Part shown: positions 16,818 through 26,313 of the stretch, piece by piece
Layout: every line of letters begins with the position of its first letter
Numbering within the stretch: the stretch's first letter is position 1
Assembly: GCF_000829455.1 (NCBI RefSeq)
Contig: NZ_JXAK01000005.1
Span: 62,001-126,000, forward strand
Source: Gordoniibacillus kamchatkensis
GTDB lineage: Bacteria; Bacillota; Bacilli; Paenibacillales; NBRC-103111
Direction: 5' to 3'
Length of the DNA stretch: 64,000 nt
Translations under genes and position numbers: made by a program
The notes under the pieces: generated by a model
Seen by the model: the letters and a program-made list of their open reading frames with translations, nothing else
Told to the model about the DNA's origin: nothing
Database searches by the model: none

Positions 16818-18194
16818 ATGAACACGCTGCATAACCATCAAGAAACGCTCGACTGGCTGTTTGAACAGCTCGGCGAGTCGGCGGACATCGAGTATCACGA
16901 GAGCGAATCGCACGGCAATGAAGGCCAGCTGCTGTTCGTCAAAAGCATGGTCGACGACAAGAAAGTTCAAACATCCATATTGGTGCCTTTTTACAACTTG
17001 GACGGTTTGGAGCAATTTGTTGCGTACCTTTACAACCTTCCGTCCGTAAAGCTGTTTGTGTCGCGCGACAATACGTTGGACCTCATTCTCGACGGCCACG
17101 CCGCGCTTTTTTTCGGCAAACATATGTATCTTGTCGATGTCAAGCTGGTGAAAAACGAGCAAATTTCGGAAATTTCCGTCGAACCTACGCTGCAAGGCCC
17201 AACCAACTCGCTAAGCGAAAATATTATGGTGAATCTCAACGTTTTGCGGGGCCGTTACAGCCGGCCCTCGTTAAAAGTGGAGTACTGGGCGGTTGGCACC
17301 ATGTCCAAAACGCGCCTCGCTCTCGTGTACGACGAACAGCTTGTGAATCCGAATACGCTCATGAAAGTGAAGGAAGCGCTCAATCAAATTCAGACCGACG
17401 TCATTCAAGCGGCAGGAGAGCTGCAGCGGTTATTAACGAAAACGAAAAAAGGCTTGTTTCCCACAATGATCGTTACGGAAAGGCCCGACCGCGTCGTCTA
17501 CAATTTGTCCCACGGGAAAATCGCCTTTCTTTTGCAGGGAACGCCGTTTGCTCTAATCGCCCCTGCGGTGTTTTACGACTTTATGTCCTCCATGGACGAC
17601 TTTTACGTCCCGTACTGGGTCAGCCGCTTTCTGGTGTTCATCCGCTACATCGGCTTGTTGGCCACGATCAGTTTGGCGTCCCTTTACGTGCTCGTTACGT
17701 CGTTTAACCCTGAGATGGTGAGAGTCCAGCTTGCGCTGTCGATTGCCGGAAGCAGGGCCCCTGTCCCCTACCCGTCTTACTTTGAAGTCGCGTTCATGCT
17801 GCTGATGATGGAGCTGCTGACGGAAGCAAGTTTGCGCCTTCCGAAATCGATCGGTTCGACGGCGACGACCGTCGGAGGCCTCATTTTGGGGCAAGCCGCG
17901 ACACAGGCCGGCCTTGTCAGCAACATTATGATCATCGTCGTGGCCGCCGTAGCGATTTCCAACTATGTCGTCCCGATTATGGAAATGAGCTACGGGATTC
18001 GGGTGGCCAAGTACGGAATTCTCGTTATTACTTCTCTCTTCGGCTTAATGGGGCTCGTTGCCGGCCTGCTCGCACTGCTGGCTTACATAGTCCGGTTGGA
18101 CAGCTTCGGGGAGCCGTATTTCAAGCTGTTTATCGAGAAGCCGGAAAAAGCCCATAAAGCTTCGAGGGGGAAAAATAACAGCGGAGGAGCATGA
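16818..18194 (+). CDS. Spore germination receptor subunit A (GerA/GerKA family)
   Basis: The 458-residue protein has a large N-terminal cytosolic part with the GerA-family segment (NSLSENIMVNLNVLRGRYSR, and YNLSHGKIAFLLQGTPFALI) and four or five C-terminal membrane helices (from about residue 250), ending in a basic tail. It is the A subunit of a nutrient germinant receptor in the spore inner membrane. The start has AAAGGAAG upstream. It is the first gene of a three-gene A-B-C operon (16818-20397), with only four bases between it and the B subunit gene. It is slightly shorter than the usual 480-500 residues. Confidence 0.9.
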   Translation: MNTLHNHQETLDWLFEQLGESADIEYHESESHGNEGQLLFVKSMVDDKKVQTSILVPFYNLDGLEQFVAYLYNLPSVKLFVSRDNTLDLILDGHAALFFGKHMYLVDVKLVKNEQISEISVEPTLQGPTNSLSENIMVNLNVLRGRYSRPSLKVEYWAVGTMSKTRLALVYDEQLVNPNTLMKVKEALNQIQTDVIQAAGELQRLLTKTKKGLFPTMIVTERPDRVVYNLSHGKIAFLLQGTPFALIAPAVFYDFMSSMDDFYVPYWVSRFLVFIRYIGLLATISLASLYVLVTSFNPEMVRVQLALSIAGSRAPVPYPSYFEVAFMLLMMELLTEASLRLPKSIGSTATTVGGLILGQAATQAGLVSNIMIIVVAAVAISNYVVPIMEMSYGIRVAKYGILVITSLFGLMGLVAGLLALLAYIVRLDSFGEPYFKLFIEKPEKAHKASRGKNNSGGA

Positions 18195-18198
18195 ACCG

Positions 18199-19288
18199 TT
18201 GAATCGTTACTTCTACTACATGGTTCTGAATAACATGCTCGTCAACGTGCTCGCTCTAGTGCCGAGAATATTGATCAGGGAGCGGTTCGACGGCGCCGTG
18301 ATGGCGCTCTTCTGGGCTGCGGCGATAGGCACTGCGTTCATGTATGCGTTCACGAAATCGATAGAAAAATTTCCGCGGCAAGGCCTTCCCGAAATTTTGG
18401 GCTGTATCATGCCGGTATGGCTGAAAAGCTGCATCCTGGTCGGCTATTTATTCGTTTGGCAATCGGCGGGCATCATTACGATGCTGTATTTTGCCGATTT
18501 GACGAGGCAATTTATCAATCCCGATATTCCGAATCTGGTCTTGATCTGTTTATATTCGGTTATCGTCGTCTGGATAGCCCAATTTCCGTCCATCAAAGTT
18601 TTATATTTATTGGAGATGATCATCGTTTTATGCGTGCCGCTCATCGCCTTTATTTTGTTTAAATCGTTTTTCAATAAAGGCATGCAGTGGGACGGGGTTT
18701 TCGCGGTCGCCATGTTTTACGACAAATGGCCTACCTGGAGCGCGGTTGCGGCGGCCACTTATATTTTTACCGGATATACGAACATGGCAGTGTTCAACCG
18801 GGTATTTCCAAACTTTCGGCCGAAGCTGCTTTGGCTCGGCGGCTTGTTGGGGTTCGCCATCGAGCTCACGACGATGTTTCTTCCCATCGGCATGCTGGGA
18901 GCGGATGCCGTAGGCCGATACGTGTTTGCCTGGATGAGCACGGCGGATTCGATGCGGATCGAGCTCGGCTTTATCGAGCGGGTGATGTACATATTTATTT
19001 TTTTTATACGGCGCACTTGCGTTTGTCAGCATGACTTTGCATTGGCACGTCGCTATGGAATTGACGAAAAGTCTGGTTCCGACAGAGCGGCTGCCAATGC
19101 GCTTTCGAGGCTGGGTACCGTGGGGCTTCGCCATCCTCTTTGTCACGGAAGCTCTTGTGGCAGCCAGCTCGATTAACGAGAAAAGATTGTTCCAATGGGG
19201 AGAAATATGGCTGGATATCAGGCTCGTGCTGGAACTGTCGCTCGTCATTGTAACGGTTTATGCGGCAAGGAGGTTGAAGGCACCGTAA
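18199..19288 (+). CDS. Spore germination receptor subunit B (GerAB/GerKB permease family), frameshifted
   Basis: This is a ten-helix amino-acid-permease-like protein of the endospore germination permease family; the TTG start has GGAGGAG upstream. The frame is lost at about 18999-19006 in a run of eight T. With seven T the sequence reads MYIFIFLYGALAFVSMTLHW and continues to the stop at 19286-19288, giving 362 residues, which is the normal length. I infer a homopolymer error. The B subunit is the probable germinant-binding membrane component of the receptor with the A and C subunits encoded on either side. Confidence 0.85.
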
Positions 19289-20397
19289 CCAAGTTTGGAA
19301 AAATTGCCGTTTTGGCGCTCATCGCCGTGTCGCTCGTCATCCCTTCGGGATGCGGCTTTAAAGATATCGACAAAAGATTTTTTGTCGTGAGCGTCGGCAT
19401 CGACAAGCCTCGGGATCCAAACAAAAAATTCAAGGTGGAGCTCAAGCTGGCGATTCCAAGCGGGCAGGAGAGGTTCGGTTCCAACAAATACATCATCGTT
19501 TCCGTTGAGAGCAATACGTTAACGGAAGCGGTGCGTCTAGCCAAATCGAAGGTGGACAAGGAACTGGATTTCGGCCATGCGAAAGCGATCGTATTCGGCA
19601 ACGATCTGTTCGACGAAGGTACGACACTGCCGGAAGTCATGGATTGGATCGCCCGCCGCCGGGACATTCAAATGATCTCGTGGATGGGAATCGGAAAACC
19701 TGATGCGCTCGGAGTGCTCAGTTCCAATCCGCAATCGGAGAGGCTGCCGTCGAATATGCTGTTTATGATTTTTGGCCAAACCGGTACGGAGACGGCCTAT
19801 ATCGTGTCGGAATATTTGTTCGACTTTTACCGGCGCATGAACGAAAGAGGCCTGGATCCCATTTTGCCCATAATCGAAACTAGAGACAAGGACCAGCTGT
19901 CCGTCAATACGATGACCGTATTTAACAAAGAGAGGCGAGTTCTCGATTTACAGCCGCGGGAGACGCTGATTTTAAACAATTTTTACCAGGGGCTGAGCAA
20001 GACCGAAATATTGGTCAAATCCGGCGACATCGACCTGGTGCTTTCCGCCGCTAAGGTGAAGAGCAACTTTACGATAACCGGGGCCGACTCCGATAAACCG
20101 GTGATTCACACCATCACGAACGTTACTGCATCTATAGAAGAATCGAAAACGCCGGTCAGCTTGGATGACTTGCCGAAGTATGAAAAAGCGGCGGAGCAGC
20201 TGATCGAGCAGCGTGTCGCCGCCTTGTTCAAAAAGCTGCAAAAGGCCGGCGTGGATCCGGTCGGATTCGGCCTTCGATACCGCGCGACCCATCGGGTAGG
20301 GCAAAAGGAATGGGACCGGTGGACGGCCGTATATCCGAATATTGAATTTGAAACAAAAAGCGAATGTGAGAATATTGGGAACGGGGATTGTGGATAG
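19207..20397 (+). CDS. Spore germination receptor lipoprotein subunit C (GerKC family)
   Basis: The Ger(x)C family lipoprotein is clear from the signal sequence AVLALIAVSLVIPSGC (lipobox Cys) and conserved GFKDIDKRFFVVSVGIDKP and LDFGHAKAIVFG. The start is uncertain: ATG at 19207 has GGGGAG nearby but adds an odd 30-residue leader overlapping the B gene. The natural start is probably at about 19285, where a GTG would be expected but GTA is present. Near 20352 an apparent extra A in AAAAA shifts the frame, since the next frame reads ANVRILGTGIV, the usual family C-terminus. The C subunit anchors to the outer face of the spore inner membrane. Confidence 0.85.
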   Translation: MAGYQARAGTVARHCNGLCGKEVEGTVTKFGKIAVLALIAVSLVIPSGCGFKDIDKRFFVVSVGIDKPRDPNKKFKVELKLAIPSGQERFGSNKYIIVSVESNTLTEAVRLAKSKVDKELDFGHAKAIVFGNDLFDEGTTLPEVMDWIARRRDIQMISWMGIGKPDALGVLSSNPQSERLPSNMLFMIFGQTGTETAYIVSEYLFDFYRRMNERGLDPILPIIETRDKDQLSVNTMTVFNKERRVLDLQPRETLILNNFYQGLSKTEILVKSGDIDLVLSAAKVKSNFTITGADSDKPVIHTITNVTASIEESKTPVSLDDLPKYEKAAEQLIEQRVAALFKKLQKAGVDPVGFGLRYRATHRVGQKEWDRWTAVYPNIEFETKSECENIGNGDCG

Positions 20398-20410
20398 CGG
20401 GAGAATGCAA

Positions 20411-20446
20411 AAGCCGCCCGGCCTCTTGTGGAGATCCCGGGCGGTT
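20411..20446 (-). terminator. Terminator of the acetyl esterase gene, also facing gerKC
   Basis: GCCGCCCGG and CCGGGCGG pair across a 17-base loop; on the minus strand the stem is followed by CTTTTG, three bases after the esterase stop. The convergent arrangement suggests bidirectional use. Confidence 0.65.
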
Positions 20447-20449
20447 CTG

Positions 20450-21409
20450 TTACAGTCCGAGCATGAATTGCATGATTTTGTCGTGCAGACCGGGCAGCTG
20501 CTCGTGGGCGAAGTCGGGGTACACCTCAAGCCGCTTCGGTGCGGTAATTTTGTTGTATGCGGCAAATTGCGAGGACGGCGGGCAAACCGTATCCATCAGG
20601 CCGACTCCCAACATCACTTCGCCGCGAATGCGGGATGCAAGGTATTGAATGTCGATATAGCCAAGCTTCGTGAACAGCTCGTCTTCGCGTTCGTGCTGCG
20701 GGTCGAAATGGCGGAAATACGTGCGCAGCTCCTGGTAAGCGTCCTTCGCCAAATCCATTTCCCATACCCGCTTGTAATCGCTCAGGAAAGGGTACACGGG
20801 CGCCAGCCGCTTGATGCGCGGCTCGAGCGCGGCGCAGGCGATCGTCAGCGCTCCTCCTTGCGACCAGCCGGTCGCGCCGACGCGCGTTTCGTCCACTTCC
20901 GGCATATTCATCACGATTCCGGCCAGCTGCGCCGTATCGAGGAAAATGTGGCGGAACAGCAAGTTGTCCGGATCTTCGCTCAGACCGCGAATAATATGCC
21001 CGTGATGCGTCGTGCCTTTCACCCCGCCCGTATCTTCGGACAAGCCGCCTTGGCCGCGGCAGTCCATCGCGGCGAACGAAAATCCGAGCGCCGCGTACGC
21101 TATTTTATCGTGCCAGTCGCCGCTGTGGCCGGTGTAGCCGTGGAAATGCACGACGGCCGGATGCTTGCCCGCGGAATGCTTCGGCCGGATGTACTTGGCA
21201 TGAATGCGGGCTCCGCGCACGCCGGTAAAATACAGATCGAAGCATTCCGCGAAAGGCACCTGAAACTTGCTCGGCACGAGCTCCACCTGCGGATCCGTAG
21301 CGCGCATTTCCTGCAGCGCCCGCTGCCAATAAGCGTCGTGATCGGCCGGGCAGGGGTTGATCCCTTTGTATTGCAGCAGCTTCTCAAGCGGCATGTCGAC
21401 CAATGGCAT
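20450..21409 (-). CDS. axeA: Acetylxylan esterase / cephalosporin-C deacetylase family
   Basis: This 319-residue alpha/beta hydrolase matches carbohydrate esterase family 7. It has HFHGYTGHSGDW (oxyanion region), the nucleophile Ser in GWSQGG, the acid Asp in GLMDTVCPPSSQF and the catalytic His in DFAHEQLPGLHD. It removes acetyl groups from xylo-oligosaccharides and other acetylated small molecules; with no signal peptide it acts in the cytosol. The start has GGGAG upstream. It is monocistronic and convergent with the germination operon. Confidence 0.92.
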   Translation of the reverse strand: MPLVDMPLEKLLQYKGINPCPADHDAYWQRALQEMRATDPQVELVPSKFQVPFAECFDLYFTGVRGARIHAKYIRPKHSAGKHPAVVHFHGYTGHSGDWHDKIAYAALGFSFAAMDCRGQGGLSEDTGGVKGTTHHGHIIRGLSEDPDNLLFRHIFLDTAQLAGIVMNMPEVDETRVGATGWSQGGALTIACAALEPRIKRLAPVYPFLSDYKRVWEMDLAKDAYQELRTYFRHFDPQHEREDELFTKLGYIDIQYLASRIRGEVMLGVGLMDTVCPPSSQFAAYNKITAPKRLEVYPDFAHEQLPGLHDKIMQFMLGL

Positions 21410-21538
21410 ATCCCGATATCTCCCTTCGCTTGTTCCCTATTTGGCGTAAGAGCAAGGAAAAAGCACCGCAGGCCGGCAACCTCTCGCGCCGCCTATAGTG
21501 CTCTTCCCGCCCCCTGTTTGTCTGTATCCGGGCACTGC

Positions 21539-21796
21539 CTACGCTTTTTCTTTGTACGCATTCATTTCGGTAAGACAGTTCGCGCAAATGTGACGCTCTT
21601 TGAATTCCGATACCTGCTCCATGTTGCCGCAAAAGACGCACTTCGGACGATATCGCTCAAGAATGATATGGTCCCCTTGCACTAAAATTTCCACCGGGTC
21701 GCCTTCGTTCATCTGATAGCGCTTGCGCAGCGACTTGGGCAGTACGATTCGCCCCAATTGGTCCACTTTTCTTACAACGCCTGCCGGCTTCATCAT
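21539..21796 (-). CDS. AbrB-family regulator with C-terminal zinc-ribbon-like motif
   Basis: The 85-residue protein starts MMKPAGVVRKVDQLGRIVLP and has the SpoVT-AbrB swapped-hairpin DNA-binding fold, seen in GRIVLPKSLRKRYQM and DPVEILVQGDHIILERY. After it come two cysteine pairs, CVFC and CANC, in place of the usual AbrB multimerisation tail, suggesting a small zinc-binding domain. The GGGGGG-type ribosome site favours the first of two adjacent ATGs. It is monocistronic and divergent from rlmA. A role as a transition-state-type regulator is inferred from the family only. Confidence 0.85.
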   Translation of the reverse strand: MMKPAGVVRKVDQLGRIVLPKSLRKRYQMNEGDPVEILVQGDHIILERYRPKCVFCGNMEQVSEFKERHICANCLTEMNAYKEKA

Positions 21797-21996
21797 CGGC
21801 TGTTCCCCCCCGTTCCTCGCCACGTGAAATATTGTCGATCTGCATCGATAGTCCTATCTTTGTACTGTATTCGTCGCAGGCGGGAAAAATCCTTCCAAGC
21901 GCGGGCCCGGAGTTGCAAAATATGTTATGATAAATATTCCAGCATCATTGTCATTATGAAAAGTCGGTTATTATCGAAGCAAAGGGATGTTCCCAT

Positions 21997-22845
21997 ATGG
22001 CTAATAACGAAATTATGATATGCCCGGTTTGTCATCAAGGTCTCAAGGTTAACGGTAATTCGTATGTTTGCAGCAATAAGCATACGTTTGATATCGCCTC
22101 TAAAGGATATGTCAATTTATTGTTGTCCCATCAAAAAAACAGCAAGGAACCCGGGGATAACAAACAAATGGTTCTGGCAAGAAACGCATTTCTTAATACG
22201 GGTTATTATCAGAGGCTTTCTGAAACAATAAACGGTATCGTCGTGGACTATATGAAGTCTGGGAAACAATTGAAAAGTGCCAATATATTAGATGCCGGTT
22301 GCGGAGAAGGCTATTATAGCGACTCATTGGACAAAGCATTGAAAACTGACGGGATCGAGGCCAACTTATTTGGAATCGACATATCCAAAGATGCCGTAAA
22401 GCTTGCCGCTACAAGGAACAAAACGATTTGTTTTGCCATCGCAAGCACCTACCATATTCCGATAGCCGCCAATACGATCGACTGCCTTTTGCAGCTGTTC
22501 TCGCCATACAGCAATCATGAGTTTGACCGCGTCATGAAAAAGGATAGCATCCTCATTTCCGTCATCCCCGGTCAACATCATCTCTTCGGCTTGAAAAAAT
22601 TACTTTACGAAAATCCATATGCAAACGATGAACAAGAGCATCCGCTCGTATCGTTCGAACCGATCGGCAAACTGCAGCTGCAATACGATATCGTTATCGA
22701 AGACGCCGAAACGATTAAAAATTTGCTTATGATGACCCCGTATTATTGGCGCACCAACCTTCAAAAGATACAGAAACTGTATGAAATCGATAGACTGGAA
22801 ACGCCTGTCGATTTTGTCATCACAACCTATGCCAAGAAACGGTGA
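21997..22845 (+). CDS. rlmA: 23S rRNA (guanine-N1)-methyltransferase, RlmA family
   Basis: The 282-residue protein has an N-terminal zinc-binding site (Cys9, Cys12, Cys25, His29) typical of RlmA, then a Rossmann-fold SAM domain with DAGCGEGYYSD near residue 100 and FGIDISKDAVK. RlmA(I/II) methylates G745 or G748 in helix 35 of 23S rRNA; the TlrB branch gives tylosin resistance. The sequence cannot decide between these sites. Codon use is more AT-rich than the neighbouring genes, which hints at transfer. It stands alone with a convergent terminator against trmL. Confidence 0.85.
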   Translation: MANNEIMICPVCHQGLKVNGNSYVCSNKHTFDIASKGYVNLLLSHQKNSKEPGDNKQMVLARNAFLNTGYYQRLSETINGIVVDYMKSGKQLKSANILDAGCGEGYYSDSLDKALKTDGIEANLFGIDISKDAVKLAATRNKTICFAIASTYHIPIAANTIDCLLQLFSPYSNHEFDRVMKKDSILISVIPGQHHLFGLKKLLYENPYANDEQEHPLVSFEPIGKLQLQYDIVIEDAETIKNLLMMTPYYWRTNLQKIQKLYEIDRLETPVDFVITTYAKKR

Positions 22846-22857
22846 CCCCGCTACGTG

Positions 22858-22896
22858 AAAACGGCCCTGTCGCATCCATGCCGACAGAGCCGTTTT
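22858..22896. terminator. Bidirectional terminator between rlmA and trmL
   Basis: AAAACGGCCCTGTCG pairs with CGACAGAGCCGTTTT, with A and T runs on each side. Confidence 0.8.
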
Positions 22897-22918
22897 CCCG
22901 TAAGAGGTGTTCGGCGCG

Positions 22919-23386
22919 TCACGTTAGCCCCGGAAAGCCCGTCTGCCTAAGCGCCTCGTATAAAATGATCGCCGCCGAATTGGACAAATTGAGCGACCGA
23001 ACCGCGCTTGTGTCCATCGGCAGCCGCATAAGCGAATCCGGGTGGGCGGCGAGAATATCCGGCGCCAGCCCCTTCGTTTCTTTGCCGAATACGAGGAAGT
23101 CGCCGTCGCGGAACTCGTAATCCGTATATCGTTTCGTCGCTTTGGTCGTGGCCAGAAAAAATCTTGCCCCGCTGTACCGCTCCTTCACCTCGGCGAACGA
23201 ATCGTGGTACTCCAGCTTCACCGACGGCCAATAATCGAGTCCGGCCCGTTTGAGCGTCCGGTCGTCCGTATTGAAGCCGAGCGGCCGCACCAGATGCAGC
23301 CACGTTCCTGTTGCGGCGCATGTGCGCGATATGTTGCCGGTGTTGGCCGGAATTTCCGGCTCCACCAATACGATGTGAAACGCCAT
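22919..23386 (-). CDS. trmL: tRNA (cytidine/uridine-2'-O)-methyltransferase TrmL
   Basis: The 155-residue SPOUT methyltransferase matches TrmL (YibK/CspR). It has the N-terminal VEPEIPANTGNISRTCAATG, the SAM-binding VFGKETKGLA and the trefoil-knot RSLNLSNSAAIILYEALRQT. It modifies the 2'-O of the wobble base C34/U34 of tRNA-Leu isoacceptors. The start MAFHIVLVEPE at 23386 has GAGGTGA upstream; a longer in-frame leader is unlikely. Length is normal. Confidence 0.93.
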   Translation of the reverse strand: MAFHIVLVEPEIPANTGNISRTCAATGTWLHLVRPLGFNTDDRTLKRAGLDYWPSVKLEYHDSFAEVKERYSGARFFLATTKATKRYTDYEFRDGDFLVFGKETKGLAPDILAAHPDSLMRLPMDTSAVRSLNLSNSAAIILYEALRQTGFPGLT

Positions 23387-23535
23387 CTCGATCTCGTCAC
23401 CTCTAGCGTATATCCTATTACACGGGAGCCGCGAAAGCAATTTTACATCCCGTTTACTTCATCTTAATATGTCTCTGACCGACGTTTTGCATAATGGAGG
23501 TACGCCCGAAGCCCGAACTAAAGGAGACGTCCGCC

Positions 23536-24257
23536 ATGCCGAAGAAAAAAATATTAGTCGTAGACGACGAACCGTCGATCTCGATGCTCATCGAATTCAA
23601 CCTGAAGCTGGCCGGCTACGAAGTGCACTGCGTGTACGACGGCGAAGCCGTGTTCGGCGCCTGCAGCAATTCCGCCCCGATCTCATCGTGCTTGACCTTA
23701 TGCTGCCGAAGATGGACGGGCTGCAAGTGTGCCGCAAGCTGCGCGAGCAAAACAACCTCGTCCCGATCATTATGCTGACGGCGATGCAGGATTTGTCCGA
23801 CAAAATCGCCGGGCTCGATAACGGCGCCGACGATTATATGACGAAGCCGTTCTCGCCGCAGGAGCTGATTTCCCGCATTCAAGCGATCATGCGCCGCATT
23901 CAGGCGCTGCCGGCCAGCTCCGCCGAAGCCCCGGTCGTCATCGGCGATATCACGATCCGCCCGGACAACCGCGAAGTGTCGGTCAAAAACGTTCCGGTCG
24001 AGCTGACGCCGAAAGAATTTGAGCTGATGATGTTTCTGTGCAAGCACCGCGGCAAAGTGCTCAGCCGCCAGCAGCTGCTGCACGGGGTATGGGATTACCA
24101 TTTCCTCGGGGATACGCGCATCGTCGACGTGCACATCAGCCATTTGCGCGACAAGCTCGAAGAGAACGCCCGCAACCCGGAATATATCGTGACCGTCCGC
24201 AACGTCGGCTACAAGCTGGCCGAACCGGCCGCGAAACAGTCGTTAGCCCAAGGTTAA
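23536..24257 (+). CDS. OmpR/PhoP-family response regulator, single-base frameshift
   Basis: The receiver domain begins MPKKKILVVDDEPSISMLIE, with AAGGAG before the ATG. The frame breaks at about 23665: one C is missing from a CCC run, after which QQFRPDLIVLDLMLPKMDGL (phosphoacceptor Asp in VLDLM) continues in the next frame. The C-terminal winged helix includes ELTPKEFELMMFLCKHRGKV and TVRNVGYKLAEP. Restored length is 240 residues. No histidine kinase gene is adjacent, so it is an orphan here; it is most like the PhoP/ResD/WalR group but cannot be assigned further. Confidence 0.85.
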
Positions 24258-24306
24258 TCGGCTTACGCCGCCTGTTTGCGCTTGCGCGTTTACCGTAAAA
24301 GTCGCG

Positions 24307-24347
24307 AAAATGGGGCCCCGCAGCAGCATGATGCGGGGCCCCATTTT
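24307..24347. terminator. Bidirectional terminator between response regulator and serC
   Basis: A 16-bp perfect GC-rich stem (AAAATGGGGCCCCGCA and complement) with A and T runs, in a convergent gap. Confidence 0.85.
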
Positions 24348-24361
24348 TGTTGAAGCAGCCG

Positions 24362-25449
24362 TTATCCGTTGCGCTGCCGGAAATCGTCCATGAACTCGGC
24401 CAGCGCCTTGCACGCTTCGTACGTTACCGCATTGTAAGTCGAGGCGCGCAAACCGCCGACGCTGCGGTGGCCTTTCAGGCCGACGAACCCTTGCTGCTCC
24501 GACTCCTTCGCGAACCGCTTTTCCAGCTCTTCCGAGGCCAGGCGGAACGTAATGTTCATGCGCGAACGGCTGTCCGGCTGGGCGACACCGCGGTAAAAGC
24601 CGCCGCTGCGGTCGATGGCGCCGTAGATCAGATCCGTCTTCTCGGCGTTGCGCTGTTCGATCGCCGCGAGCCCGCCTTGATCACGCAGCCATTGAAGCAC
24701 CAGATTCATCATATATACCGAATAGACCGGAGGCGTATTGTAGAGCGAGTCGTTGCCGGCATGCGTATCGTAACGGAGCATCGTCGCTACGCTTTTCGGC
24801 GATTCCTGCACGAGCTCGTCGCGCGCGATGACGACCGTGACGCCGGACGGACCGAGGTTTTTTTGCGCTCCGGCATAAATAAGCCCGAATTTCGAAACAT
24901 CCACCGGCCGGGACAAAATGTCGCTCGACATATCGGCGATAAGCGGCACTCCGCTCAGAGTCGGGAATTCCTTGAACTGGATGCCCCCGATCGTTTCGTT
25001 CGACGTAATATGAACATACGCCGTGTCCGGTTCGACGACGATGTCGCTAAGGCTGGGAATGCGCGTGAACTTGTCCGCTTCGGAGCTGGCGGCAGCGTAT
25101 GCGTTGCCGAACAGCTTGGCTTCCTTATACGCTTTGTCGGCCCACGAACCGGTCAACACGTAGCCGGCCTTCTTGCCCGCCGGAAGCAGGTTCATCGGCA
25201 CCATGGCGAACTGCGTGCTGGCGCCGCCTTGCAGGAACAGCACCTTGTAGCTTGAGGCACCCCGAACAGCTCGCGGATAAGCGCCTGCGTCTCGCTGTGG
25301 ACAGCTTCATATTCGGCGCTGCGGTGGGAAATTTCCATTAGCGACATGCCGATTCCGTTGTATTCGACCAGCTCTTGCGCGGCTCGCTGCAGCACTTCCA
25401 GCGGAAGCGCGGCGGGACCCGCGTTGAAATTGAATGCCCGATTTCCCAT
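24362..25449 (-). CDS. serC: Phosphoserine aminotransferase SerC, single-base frameshift
   Basis: SerC converts 3-phosphohydroxypyruvate and glutamate to phosphoserine in serine and pyridoxal phosphate synthesis. The protein starts MGNRAFNFNAGPAALPLEVL. The PLP-binding Lys lies in GAQKNLGPSGVTVV, and HRSVGGLRASTYNA near the C-terminus is typical. The frame is lost at about 25247: ELFGVP should continue as QSYKVLFLQGGAS, and one A is missing from an AAA run. The corrected protein has 362 residues, the usual length. As serine biosynthesis is central and both halves are well conserved, I infer a sequence error. Confidence 0.9.
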
Positions 25450-25615
25450 ATCGTTCAGCTCCACCTTTGTCTGTGTATTAGAAGTATGATAGCAAGATTC
25501 GCAGCCTACAGCAAGTGAAAAAAATCGAAAAATCTTTTGCCGAAACGAGGCGAAATCGGGTACGTTAAAGAAGACGACGTAATGCCGAATCGATACGTTT
25601 CACGGAGGAACCCGC

Positions 25616-26211
25616 ATGATTAGCGACCTTGGGACCAACGACCCGCTGCGCCTGTTTGCGGCCGTCTCGCCGCCGGACGAAGTTCGCGCTGAACTGAAGC
25701 GGCTGGCAGAAAAGCTGCGCAGCCGGCTGCCTTTTCACAAGTGGACGCATTCGGATGATATTCATATTACGCTTAAGTTTATGGGCGAGCGCCCGCCTCA
25801 CGCCTCGATGCCGTCAAAATGGCGCTGCGGCAAGCGGCCGAAGCCGCCGCGCCATTCGAGCTCGAGATCGCCGGGCTCGGGGTGTTCGGCGCCCCTGCCC
25901 GCCCGACGATTTTGTGGGCGGGCGTCGGCGGCGGCCTCGCACCCCTTGCGGCTTGCCAGCGCCGCGTCGAGGACGCCCTCGCAGCGCTCGGCTACGAGCG
26001 CGAGGCACGGCCTTTTCGGCCGCACGTGACGCTCGCCCGTAAATATAGCGGGGTCGCTCCGTTCCCGCGCGCAGAGCTCGAGCGTTTGGCACAGCAGCTC
26101 CAGGCCGGCGGCGCGCTGCGGTGGACGGCACGTACCGTTGTTCTGTGCCGCAGCCATCTGGGGCGGACGCCGATGTACGAGGCGCTGGCGGAGTTTCCGC
26201 TGCAGTCGTGA
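25616..26211 (+). CDS. thpR: RNA 2',3'-cyclic phosphodiesterase ThpR (LigT family), single-base frameshift
   Basis: The 2H phosphoesterase motifs are both present: HITLKF near residue 50 and HVTLAR in the C-terminal half. Other family features are FAAVSPPDEVRAELKRLAEK and LGRTPMYEALAEFPL at the end. One base appears missing at about 25797-25802, joining KFMGERPP to RLDAVKMALR; the restored length is 198 residues, normal for ThpR. The enzyme hydrolyses 2',3'-cyclic phosphate ends of RNA in the cytosol. It is monocistronic, followed by a repeat island. Confidence 0.85.
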
Positions 26212-26313
26212 TTCATTCAGCGTGCTTTGAGCGTGCTTTGAGCCCCATAACCCACGAAAAAAGTCCGCTATAACCTCCAGATTGAAGCTGACACGACAGG
26301 AACATAGGCCGCA

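Noticed and set aside
20342-21685. A 447-codon plus-strand frame
   Set aside because: Its first 20 codons are the true end of gerKC after frame correction; the rest is antisense to the acetyl esterase and AbrB genes.
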